This document shows positions 56,649 to 64,000 of a stretch of 64,000 nucleotides of DNA, piece by piece. The stretch covers positions 2,604,001 to 2,668,000 of the forward strand of contig NZ_OY762899.1 in NCBI RefSeq assembly GCF_963666545.1. Direction: 5' to 3'. The stretch's first letter is position 1. Every line of letters starts with the position of its first letter. The notes beneath the pieces were generated by a model. It was given only the letters and a program-made list of their open reading frames with translations. It made no database searches and was not told the DNA's origin. The position numbers and the translations under genes were made by a program. The stretch is from an uncultured Bacteroides sp. (GTDB lineage Bacteria; Bacteroidota; Bacteroidia; Bacteroidales; Bacteroidaceae).

Positions 56649-58463
56649 ATGATTAATAATAAATTTCGCATAAGAAGTCAACATTGTACCCAAAAGAAAC
56701 AAAGATTTTGCACTATAGTGTTGGCTGGTTTGCTTGTATCGGTAACCCTGTTAAGTTCTTGTTCTTCTTCAAGCAAGATGCAAAAGCGTGATAAATTGCT
56801 ATCGAATGCCATTTCTGACACACTCACGTTTGAGCAACAACGAAAATACGATTATTTCTTTCTGGAGGCAACCCGCCTCAAATCAAAAGGGGAATATGAT
56901 TCAGCATTCGAATTATTTAAACATTGTCTTGATCTGAGCCCCAGTTCATCTTCGGCACTTTATGAGATAGCTCAATTTTATTTGTTTCTTAAGCAAATGC
57001 CACTAGGACAAGATGCTCTTGAAAAAGCAGTGGCAAATGATCCGGAGAACTATTGGTATAGTCAGGCGCTGGCCAATTTGTATCAACAGCAAGAAAAAAA
57101 AGAAAAGGCCATTTCGTTTCTTGAATCAATGGTTTCTCGTTTTCCTACCCGAAGAGAATCTTTGTTTAGTCTGGTCGATCTGTATAATCAACAAAAAGAC
57201 TATACGAAAGTAATTGCTACATTGGATCGTTTGGAGGGTATCCTTGGAAAGAATGAGCAACTCAGCATGGAGAAGTTCCGCATTTATCTCCAGATGGAAG
57301 ATGATAAGAAGGCCTTTCAGGAGATAGAAAGCCTCGCCAAGGAATATCCGATGGATATGCGATACCTGACTTTACTAGGCGATGTTTATCTACAAAACGG
57401 TAAGAATAAGGAAGCTTATGATACCTATCAAAAAGTATTGGCTGTGGAACCGGATAATGCCATGGCACTTTTTTCGTTGGCCTCTTATTATGAGCAAACC
57501 GGGCAAAAGAAACTGTACGAACAACAGCTTGACACGTTGTTAATGAACCGAAAGGTACCAGCCGAGACAAAAGTGAACGTTATGCGTGAATTCATCGTGC
57601 AATCAGAACAAGAGGGTAAGGATAGCACACAAGTAATGGCAATCTTTGAGCGCATGATGCAACAAGACACTGAAGATTCACAGATACCAATGCTTTATTC
57701 GCAATATTTATTATCAAAAGGTATGGAAAAGAAGTCCATTCCGGTACTCAGGCAAGTCATTCAGATAGATCCTACAAATACGGCCGCCCGAATGATGCTC
57801 TTGGGATCAGCTGTTCGTGCAAACGATTATGAAGAAGTGATTAAACTGTGTGAGCCAGGCATTGAGGCTACTCCCGAATCTCTCGAACTTTATTTTTATC
57901 TGGGTATCGCTTATTATCAAGCAGACCGATGGGATGATGCCTTGGATGTCTATAAGAAAGCATTGACGCATGTTACTGCCGAGAGCAAAAAAGAGGTGGT
58001 ATCTGACTTTTATAGCATGATGGGAGACATTTACCATACAAAGAAGCAGATTGCACAAGCTTATGCGGCTTATGACTCTGCATTGGTTTATAATTCATCA
58101 AACATAGGTGCGCTTAATAATTATGCTTATTACTTGTCGGTAGAACGTCGTGATTTGGATAAGGCCGAGGAGATGAGTTATAAAACGGTGAAAGCGGAAC
58201 CCAATAATGCGACCTACTTAGATACGTATGCATGGATACTTTTCGAAAAAGGTAATTATGCTGAAGCTCGTATTTATATGGATGATGCCATTAAGAACGG
58301 TGGTGATAAGAGTGACGTGGTGGTAGAGCATTGCGGGGATATCTATTATATGACGGGTGATGTCAAAGGAGCCATGGAATATTGGCGCAAAGCCCTTGAT
58401 ATGGGAAGCAAATCGGAGACATTAAAACGGAAAATAGAAAAGAAAAAATACATAGCTGAATGA
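56649..58463 (+). CDS. TPR-repeat lipoprotein
   Basis: A 604-residue predicted lipoprotein with a long run of tetratricopeptide repeats covering most of residues 60-600 (for example NNATYLDTYAWILFEKGNYA). The frame is open from 56553, inside dut, but MINNKFRIRSQ at 56649 leads directly into a signal peptide with lipobox LLSSC and is the better start. TPR lipoproteins serve as scaffolds; the partner here is unknown. It overlaps the next gene by 4 bp, and the order dut, TPR, DUF4292, EnvC-like suggests a cell-envelope operon. Confidence 0.85.
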   Translation: MINNKFRIRSQHCTQKKQRFCTIVLAGLLVSVTLLSSCSSSSKMQKRDKLLSNAISDTLTFEQQRKYDYFFLEATRLKSKGEYDSAFELFKHCLDLSPSSSSALYEIAQFYLFLKQMPLGQDALEKAVANDPENYWYSQALANLYQQQEKKEKAISFLESMVSRFPTRRESLFSLVDLYNQQKDYTKVIATLDRLEGILGKNEQLSMEKFRIYLQMEDDKKAFQEIESLAKEYPMDMRYLTLLGDVYLQNGKNKEAYDTYQKVLAVEPDNAMALFSLASYYEQTGQKKLYEQQLDTLLMNRKVPAETKVNVMREFIVQSEQEGKDSTQVMAIFERMMQQDTEDSQIPMLYSQYLLSKGMEKKSIPVLRQVIQIDPTNTAARMMLLGSAVRANDYEEVIKLCEPGIEATPESLELYFYLGIAYYQADRWDDALDVYKKALTHVTAESKKEVVSDFYSMMGDIYHTKKQIAQAYAAYDSALVYNSSNIGALNNYAYYLSVERRDLDKAEEMSYKTVKAEPNNATYLDTYAWILFEKGNYAEARIYMDDAIKNGGDKSDVVVEHCGDIYYMTGDVKGAMEYWRKALDMGSKSETLKRKIEKKKYIAE

Positions 58464-59029
58464 AAAGAATAACAAAAACACTGGCCTTTCTGCTTCTCTG
58501 TGTTGCATTGCTGACAGGTTGTAAAAGTGCACGCACAATCGTAGCACCGGCTGAGCCGGAGACGCCTCGCTACTTGTCTTCAAAAATTCAGCTTACCGTT
58601 CCTTACAAAGGAGATAAAGTAACGATGGGTGGGTATATGAAAATGAAGAGTGAAGAACGAATTCAATTATCAGTGCAGTTGCCTATTCTTCGAACAGAAG
58701 TGGCCCGAATTGAAATTACTCCTGATGAAGTATTGCTTCTTGATCGCATGAATAAACGTTTTGTTCGTGCCGGAAAGAGCGAACTAACTCCTTTACTTCC
58801 TAAAGGTAGCAACTTTGCTAAACTTGAAAAATTATTGTTTGATGCTTCTCAAGCAGGAGGTAAATCAACTTTCACCGGTAAAGAATTGGGCGTTTCTTCT
58901 CTGAATGATGCCCGTTTGCAGTTGTATGACTTTTCTGCTTCTGAGATAGAACTTATTCCTACCGAAGTTTCTGCTAAATATACCCAAGTGGAATTAAATG
59001 ATTTGATAAAACTGTTCCTGACTCTATGA
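58460..59029 (+). CDS. DUF4292 lipoprotein
   Basis: A 189-residue predicted lipoprotein (lipobox LLTGC near residue 21) with a DUF4292-like body: SSKIQLTVPYKGDKVTMGGYMKMK, then RIEITPDEVLLLDRMNKRFV. The strand pattern resembles LolA/LolB-type lipoprotein-handling folds, which is inference only. Its start overlaps the TPR gene by ATGA, and its stop overlaps the next start in the same way, so three genes are translationally coupled. Confidence 0.8.
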   Translation: MKRITKTLAFLLLCVALLTGCKSARTIVAPAEPETPRYLSSKIQLTVPYKGDKVTMGGYMKMKSEERIQLSVQLPILRTEVARIEITPDEVLLLDRMNKRFVRAGKSELTPLLPKGSNFAKLEKLLFDASQAGGKSTFTGKELGVSSLNDARLQLYDFSASEIELIPTEVSAKYTQVELNDLIKLFLTL

Positions 59030-60342
59030 AACGTTTCTTTGTCGTGTTAATGTTGTGTTTTGGTTCGGCAGCCATCTTGTTTGCGCAGTCTAATAAACTA
59101 ATAAAAGAATTGGAAAGCAAACGGGGTAGTTTGCAAAAGCAGATTGCAGAGACGGAGTCATTGCTTAAAAACACGAAGAAGGATGTGGGTAGCCAGTTGA
59201 ATGGTTTGGCCGCGCTTAGTGGACAAATAGATGAGCGGAAGCGCTATATTTCTTCTATCAATAAAGATGTCGAAACCATTGGAGATGAACTCTCTTCTTT
59301 AGAACGCCAGCTTCGTGGTTTGCAAAGGGATTTAACTGATAAAAAGAAAAAATACGAATCGTCTGTTCAATACCTATATAAAAATAAGTCAATAGAAGAA
59401 AAGTTAATGTTTATCTTTTCCGCTGATGATTTAGGCAAAATGTATCGTCGCTTGAGATATGTTCGCGAATACGCTACTTACCAAAGGTTGCAAGGAGAGG
59501 AAATCCTTAGAAAACAACAGCAGGTTACTCGTAAGAAGATCGAACTGCGTCAAGTGAAGACGGCTAAAGAGAATTTGTTGAGGGAGCGTGAACAAGAAAA
59601 AGTAAAATTAGAATCACAGGAAAAGCAAAAACGTACCATTGTAGCCAATTTGCAGAAGAAACAAAAAGGACTACAAAGTGAGATTCAGCGCAAACGCCGT
59701 GAAGCGAATAATCTAAATGCTCGTATTGATCGATTGATTGCAGAAGAGATAGAACGAGCTCGTAAGCGTGCTGAAGAGGAAGCTCGACGTGAGGAAGAGG
59801 CCCGTCGCAAAGCCGAGTCCAAGTCTGAAAGTAAATCTGAAAAGACTACTGCTGCAAAATCACGTACGAGGAAAAAAGCTAAGCCGCTGGAGAGCTATTC
59901 TATGAATAAAGCCGACCGTGAACTTTCAAGTAATTTTGCAAATAATAAAGGTAGACTGCCGATTCCTATTTCGGGCTCTTATATTGTAACCAGTCATTAC
60001 GGCGAGTACGCTGTAGAAGGATTGCGAAACGTGAAACTAGACAATAAGGGCATCGACATACAAGGGCGTCCCGGTGCTCAGGCGCGAGCTATTTTTGATG
60101 GTAAGGTGGCGGCTGTATTCCAGCTCAATGGACTATTTAATATCTTGATTCGCCATGGGAACTATATTTCTGTTTATTGCAACCTTTCTTCTGCTTCTGT
60201 GAAACAGGGCGAAACGGTGAGCACAAAACAGAGTATCGGACAAGTTTTCTCAGACTTAAGTGACAATGGCCGTACAGTGTTGCATTTTCAGCTACGACAC
60301 GAGAAAGACAAATTAAATCCTGAGCCTTGGCTCAATCGATAG
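59026..60342 (+). CDS. EnvC-like murein hydrolase activator with degenerate LytM domain
   Basis: A 438-residue periplasmic protein: signal peptide (to about ILFAQ), a long coiled coil (about 25-250, rich in Lys, Glu and Arg), a charged linker, and a C-terminal M23/LytM domain (about 315-438). Active LytM enzymes bind zinc with HxxxD and HxH; here the equivalents read NKGID and HFQL, so the catalytic centre looks incomplete. This is the EnvC situation, where the domain activates amidases instead of cutting peptidoglycan. Its start overlaps the DUF4292 stop. Confidence 0.85.
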   Translation: MKRFFVVLMLCFGSAAILFAQSNKLIKELESKRGSLQKQIAETESLLKNTKKDVGSQLNGLAALSGQIDERKRYISSINKDVETIGDELSSLERQLRGLQRDLTDKKKKYESSVQYLYKNKSIEEKLMFIFSADDLGKMYRRLRYVREYATYQRLQGEEILRKQQQVTRKKIELRQVKTAKENLLREREQEKVKLESQEKQKRTIVANLQKKQKGLQSEIQRKRREANNLNARIDRLIAEEIERARKRAEEEARREEEARRKAESKSESKSEKTTAAKSRTRKKAKPLESYSMNKADRELSSNFANNKGRLPIPISGSYIVTSHYGEYAVEGLRNVKLDNKGIDIQGRPGAQARAIFDGKVAAVFQLNGLFNILIRHGNYISVYCNLSSASVKQGETVSTKQSIGQVFSDLSDNGRTVLHFQLRHEKDKLNPEPWLNR

Positions 60343-60388
60343 GAGTAGTCTATGGGAAAATAAAGTAAATCTATACTGAGAAAAACAT

Positions 60389-63300
60389 ATGAAATTAACA
60401 ACCTTACTAATACTATTTGTAACCCTTTGTCTGGAACCATTGTCAGCATCTTCCTCCTTTTCTTTTAAAAAATATCAGGTGGAAGATGGACTATCGCACA
60501 ACACAGTTTGGTGCGCTATACAAGATAGTTATGGATTCATATGGTTTGGTACGAGCGATGGCTTAAACTGCTTTGAAGGCCGCGAAAATAAAGTCTATAG
60601 AAACGTTCTGAATGATAAATTTTCATTGGAGAATAACCTCACAGAAGCTCTTTTTGAGGAGGATAATCATAATATTTGGGTAGGTACCAACCGTGGAATT
60701 TATATTTATCATCGTCAAAAGGACTATTTTACTTACTTTAAAAAACAGACTAGTTATGGGGTCTTCATTAGTAGTGAAGTGAAGAAGATTATAAAAAGTA
60801 GTGATGGTTTAATCTGGATTGCCACATTAGGGCAGGGCTTATTTATCTATGATCCCCAAAAAGACTTATTAACACAGAACAGCTCCTATACTTCTTTTGT
60901 GTGGGACATCTGCGAAAGTGCTTCTCATCGTATATATGTCTCTTCTTTGCAAGAAGGATTATTGTGTTTTGATAAAAAAGGAAAATTCATAAAAACATAT
61001 AGACTTTTATCCGAAACGCATAAGCTTGATAGCTATAAAATAAACTGCATTTATACTGTAGGGCAGGATATTTTGTTGGGGGTAGATAGTAATGTTTTGT
61101 ATAAACTAAATGAATCGACAGAGAAAATAGAAAGTTATAATGCTGCGCCTTTGAATGCTGGAGTGATTAGATGCTTACTCAATTATTCTAAGGCTAAAGT
61201 ACTTGTTGGAACAGATAATGGATTGTATCTTTTTGATTTGATAGATAAAGATTTTATACGCATTGATAATCCGTTGGACACAAGAAGCTTAAGTGACCAA
61301 ACCGTGAATGGCATGATGCAAGATGCAGAAGGGGGTATTTGGATATTGACGAATCTTGGCGGCGTGAATTATATGGCAAAACAAACAAAAAGATTTGATT
61401 ATTATCCGCCGATGAATCGAGCCGGGTCTATGGGGATTGGGAAAATTATTGGTCCCTTTTGTGAAGATCGCTCGGGGAATATATGGATTGGCACTCGCCA
61501 CGGATTGTATTTCTTTAATGTTTCGACTCAAGAAATAATAGAATATTCTATTGATAAAGGGAAGCAGAAAAAATGTGATGTACGCTCTTTGATGCTTGAT
61601 AATGATTGTTTATGGGTTGGCACTTATGCCGAAGGCTTAAAGGTTATTGATCTTAGAGCGGGACGAGTGAGAGGATATAAACATTCTCGTGATATACCTA
61701 ATACGATTTGTAGTAATGATGTATTGTCTGTTTATAAAGATAGCAAGGGAGATATTTTTGTAGGCACTAGTTGGGGATTGTGTCGCTATAATGCGAAAGA
61801 TGATAACTTTGCGACTATCACAAGCGTAGGGTCAATGATTTCTGTAATCGATATTCTTGAAGATAAATATGGCTATTTGTGGATAGCAACTTCCAGCAAT
61901 GGCGTTTTTCGGTACAATACAAATAATGATCATTGGAAACATTTTCAGCATGAACGTGAGAATAGATATACTATAACAAGCAATTCTGTCATCACCTTGT
62001 TTGAGGATCAAAAAGGGATTATGTGGTTTGGAACTAATGGAGGAGGGCTTTGTTCGTTTGACCCTAAAACAGAAAATTTCATAGATTTTGATCCTCAGAA
62101 TAAGTTGCTTCCTAATAAAGTAATATATTCCATTGAACAAGATAGATCGGGTAATTTTTGGATTTCAAGTAATGCCGGTTTGATTAAGATCAATCCTGTC
62201 AGTAAAGATCATTTTAAAAGATTTACAGTGAATGACGGGTTACAAGGTAATCAGTTCAACGCTCAATCTTCATTGAAATCATCCAATGGTAGATTTTATT
62301 TTGGAGGAATCAACGGATTTAATTCATTTAACCCTGATCGTTTTACCGATAATACTTATATCCCTCCGGTATATATTACAGATATAAAATTTCCTTATAC
62401 AGTAAGTAAGCATACAACACAGGAATTACTTCAAATGGACAAACAGCTGTATATGGCCAAGGAAATAACCTTGGCCTACGAGCATAATAGCTTTTCTGTC
62501 AGTTTTGTGTCTTTGAGTTATGAGGATCCGAGTAAGAATAGGTATTCGTACATTCTTCGGGGGGTTGATAAAGATTGGATAATGGACACGGAATTGAATT
62601 CTGCATCATATACGAATTTGCCTCCAGGTGAATATGAATTTGAAGTACGTGGTTCCAATGATGACCATAAATGGAATGAAAAGGGGGCTTCACTTTTAAT
62701 TATTATCACTCCTCCTTGGTGGCGGAGTAATTTTGCATATATATTTTATGCTTTGTTATTGGTGAGTCTGATTTTTTATATTGGGCGTAGGTGGAATAGA
62801 TATATAAGGGCAACTTACAGGCGACAGATGGAAGATTATCAGACGATTAAGGAAAAAGAGGCCTATAAGTCCAAGATTAGCTTTTTTATTAACTTGGTAC
62901 ATGAAATACGTACTCCTTTGAGCCTTATCAGAATTCCTCTGGAAAGAATGATGGATGAAAATAATGAGGTTAAGAATGCAAAATATCTTTCTGTAATGGA
63001 TAAGAATGTGAATTACTTGCTTGGTATCATTAATCATTTGCTTGATTTTCAAAAAATGGAAAATGGCAGTTTGCAATTAAACCTTGTACAATGTAATGTC
63101 AGTCAGGTTATGAAAGATATTTGCAATCAGTTTACAAGCCCGGCAGAACTCAAAGGTGTCTCTTTGACTTTTATATCACCTCCAGAAGATCTGATGGCGG
63201 CAATAGATAAAGAAAAAGTGAGAACGGTTATTGTCAATCTGATAGGGAATGCTTTAAAATATGCAAGTAGTCGTATCGAAGTGAAATTAAGCATTGTTGA

Positions 63301-64000
63301 TAAAGGACTCCAAATTTGCATTAGTGATGATGGCCCTGGAATTCCGGATTTTGCCAAAAAGAAAGTTTTTGAACCTTTCTATCAGATTCCTAATGATAAA
63401 ACGTCCTCAATGGGTACCGGCATTGGGTTGGCTTTTTCGAAATCTTTGGTAGAAGAGCATCATGGTACTTTACGTCTGGAAGATAATTTGGGAGGTGGAT
63501 CATCATTTATTCTTTTCCTTCCATTTGGAAAAGAAGTTGAAGTGGAGGACGTTGATGAAATGAAAGTAGAAGATTTATCTGCGGAAATTATTTCTGCAGA
63601 TAAAGACGTGAGTGAATTCTGTGGTAGGAGATTCACGATATTATTGGTTGAAGATAATATTGATTTATTAAATCTTACCCGTGATTCACTGAGTGCTTGG
63701 TTTCGAGTGATTAAGGCTCAAAATGGAGTACAAGCTTTGGATCTTCTTTTTAAAGAGAGTATAGATGTCATTATTAGTGATGTCATGATGCCTGAAATGA
63801 ATGGGCTGGAACTCACGGCAAAAGTGAAATCAGACATTAACTACTCTCATATTCCTGTGATACTACTTACTGCGAAGACAACTCTGGAATCGAAAATTGA
63901 AGGATTTGAATATGGTGCGGATATTTATATTGAGAAGCCTTTTTCTATTAAACAACTTCGTATGCAGATAGAAAATCTATTGAAGTTAAGATTATCTTTT
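60389..64000 (+). CDS. Second HTCS hybrid two-component regulator (3' end outside window)
   Basis: The frame runs from ATG at 60389 without a stop to the window edge (1204 codons). It begins with a signal peptide and FSFKKYQVEDGLSHNTVW, then propeller repeats (WFGTSDGLNCF, WIGTRHGLYFF, WVGTYAEGL), a Y_Y_Y domain (about 704-770), one membrane span (about 777-800), kinase with HEIRTP (about 837), ATPase domain, and a receiver domain with LLVEDN (about 1088) and SDVMMPEM (about 1129). The AraC-type domain should follow outside. It follows the EnvC-like gene by 46 bp. The PUL it controls is presumably to the right. Confidence 0.93.
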   Translation, partial: MKLTTLLILFVTLCLEPLSASSSFSFKKYQVEDGLSHNTVWCAIQDSYGFIWFGTSDGLNCFEGRENKVYRNVLNDKFSLENNLTEALFEEDNHNIWVGTNRGIYIYHRQKDYFTYFKKQTSYGVFISSEVKKIIKSSDGLIWIATLGQGLFIYDPQKDLLTQNSSYTSFVWDICESASHRIYVSSLQEGLLCFDKKGKFIKTYRLLSETHKLDSYKINCIYTVGQDILLGVDSNVLYKLNESTEKIESYNAAPLNAGVIRCLLNYSKAKVLVGTDNGLYLFDLIDKDFIRIDNPLDTRSLSDQTVNGMMQDAEGGIWILTNLGGVNYMAKQTKRFDYYPPMNRAGSMGIGKIIGPFCEDRSGNIWIGTRHGLYFFNVSTQEIIEYSIDKGKQKKCDVRSLMLDNDCLWVGTYAEGLKVIDLRAGRVRGYKHSRDIPNTICSNDVLSVYKDSKGDIFVGTSWGLCRYNAKDDNFATITSVGSMISVIDILEDKYGYLWIATSSNGVFRYNTNNDHWKHFQHERENRYTITSNSVITLFEDQKGIMWFGTNGGGLCSFDPKTENFIDFDPQNKLLPNKVIYSIEQDRSGNFWISSNAGLIKINPVSKDHFKRFTVNDGLQGNQFNAQSSLKSSNGRFYFGGINGFNSFNPDRFTDNTYIPPVYITDIKFPYTVSKHTTQELLQMDKQLYMAKEITLAYEHNSFSVSFVSLSYEDPSKNRYSYILRGVDKDWIMDTELNSASYTNLPPGEYEFEVRGSNDDHKWNEKGASLLIIITPPWWRSNFAYIFYALLLVSLIFYIGRRWNRYIRATYRRQMEDYQTIKEKEAYKSKISFFINLVHEIRTPLSLIRIPLERMMDENNEVKNAKYLSVMDKNVNYLLGIINHLLDFQKMENGSLQLNLVQCNVSQVMKDICNQFTSPAELKGVSLTFISPPEDLMAAIDKEKVRTVIVNLIGNALKYASSRIEVKLSIVDKGLQICISDDGPGIPDFAKKKVFEPFYQIPNDKTSSMGTGIGLAFSKSLVEEHHGTLRLEDNLGGGSSFILFLPFGKEVEVEDVDEMKVEDLSAEIISADKDVSEFCGRRFTILLVEDNIDLLNLTRDSLSAWFRVIKAQNGVQALDLLFKESIDVIISDVMMPEMNGLELTAKVKSDINYSHIPVILLTAKTTLESKIEGFEYGADIYIEKPFSIKQLRMQIENLLKLRLSF

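Overview
The window looks like chromosomal DNA of a Bacteroides species (Bacteroidota). The evidence is a SusC/SusD polysaccharide utilisation locus (PUL) with a hybrid two-component regulator (HTCS), several promoter elements of the Bacteroides type (TTTG about 20 bp before TAnnTTTG), a division and cell-wall cluster in Bacteroides order, a glycine-lipid acyltransferase pair and a large HU-type protein. No mobile element, integrase, rRNA operon or CRISPR array was seen.

Layout. 1-700: the 3' end of a sufS-type cysteine desulfurase and a small UPF0145/YbjQ-like protein. 832-25119: a PUL read leftward from a divergent HTCS gene. In transcription order it holds GH127 lipoprotein, SusC, SusD, GH27, a DUF6055-like HExxH lipoprotein, then after a 404-bp gap GH97 with an out-of-frame zinc-peptidase-like module, GH43 with two accessory domains, a second GH127, and an S9 prolyl-oligopeptidase-family enzyme. 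25302-32073: a membrane pyrophosphatase, RNase HII, CorA, cofactor-independent phosphoglycerate mutase and a DUF3109 protein. 32293-35828: gyrB, rpsT, tRNA-Glu and recO. 35979-51844: the leftward mraZ-rsmH-ftsL-ftsI-murE-mraY-murD-ftsW-murG-murC-ftsQ-ftsA-ftsZ-yqeY cluster. 52015-54734: an HU-like gene and glsA-glsB. 54739-60342: dgt, then dut, a TPR lipoprotein, a DUF4292 lipoprotein and an EnvC-like protein. 60389-64000: a second HTCS gene cut by the window edge, probably controlling a PUL outside the window.

How the genes work together. The PUL pairs enzymes for terminal L-arabinose and D-galactose (two GH127, GH43, GH27, and a GH97 of the retaining type) with a proline-type S9 peptidase and two proteins carrying HExxH zinc-peptidase motifs. 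I infer a target of arabinosylated and galactosylated plant glycoprotein (extensin or arabinogalactan protein) rather than a pure polysaccharide. A 21-bp-spaced direct repeat in front of the first PUL gene is the best candidate HTCS operator.

Best leads for something undescribed: (i) the GH97/zinc-peptidase fusion split by a 7-A run; (ii) three unrelated intergenic arrays with a 21-23 bp rhythm (10429-10506, 27651-27820, 52563-52645), one of them in the predicted leader of the HU mRNA; (iii) the proposed glycan-plus-protease PUL. Everything is read by eye from sequence; family assignments come from recognised motifs, not database searches.
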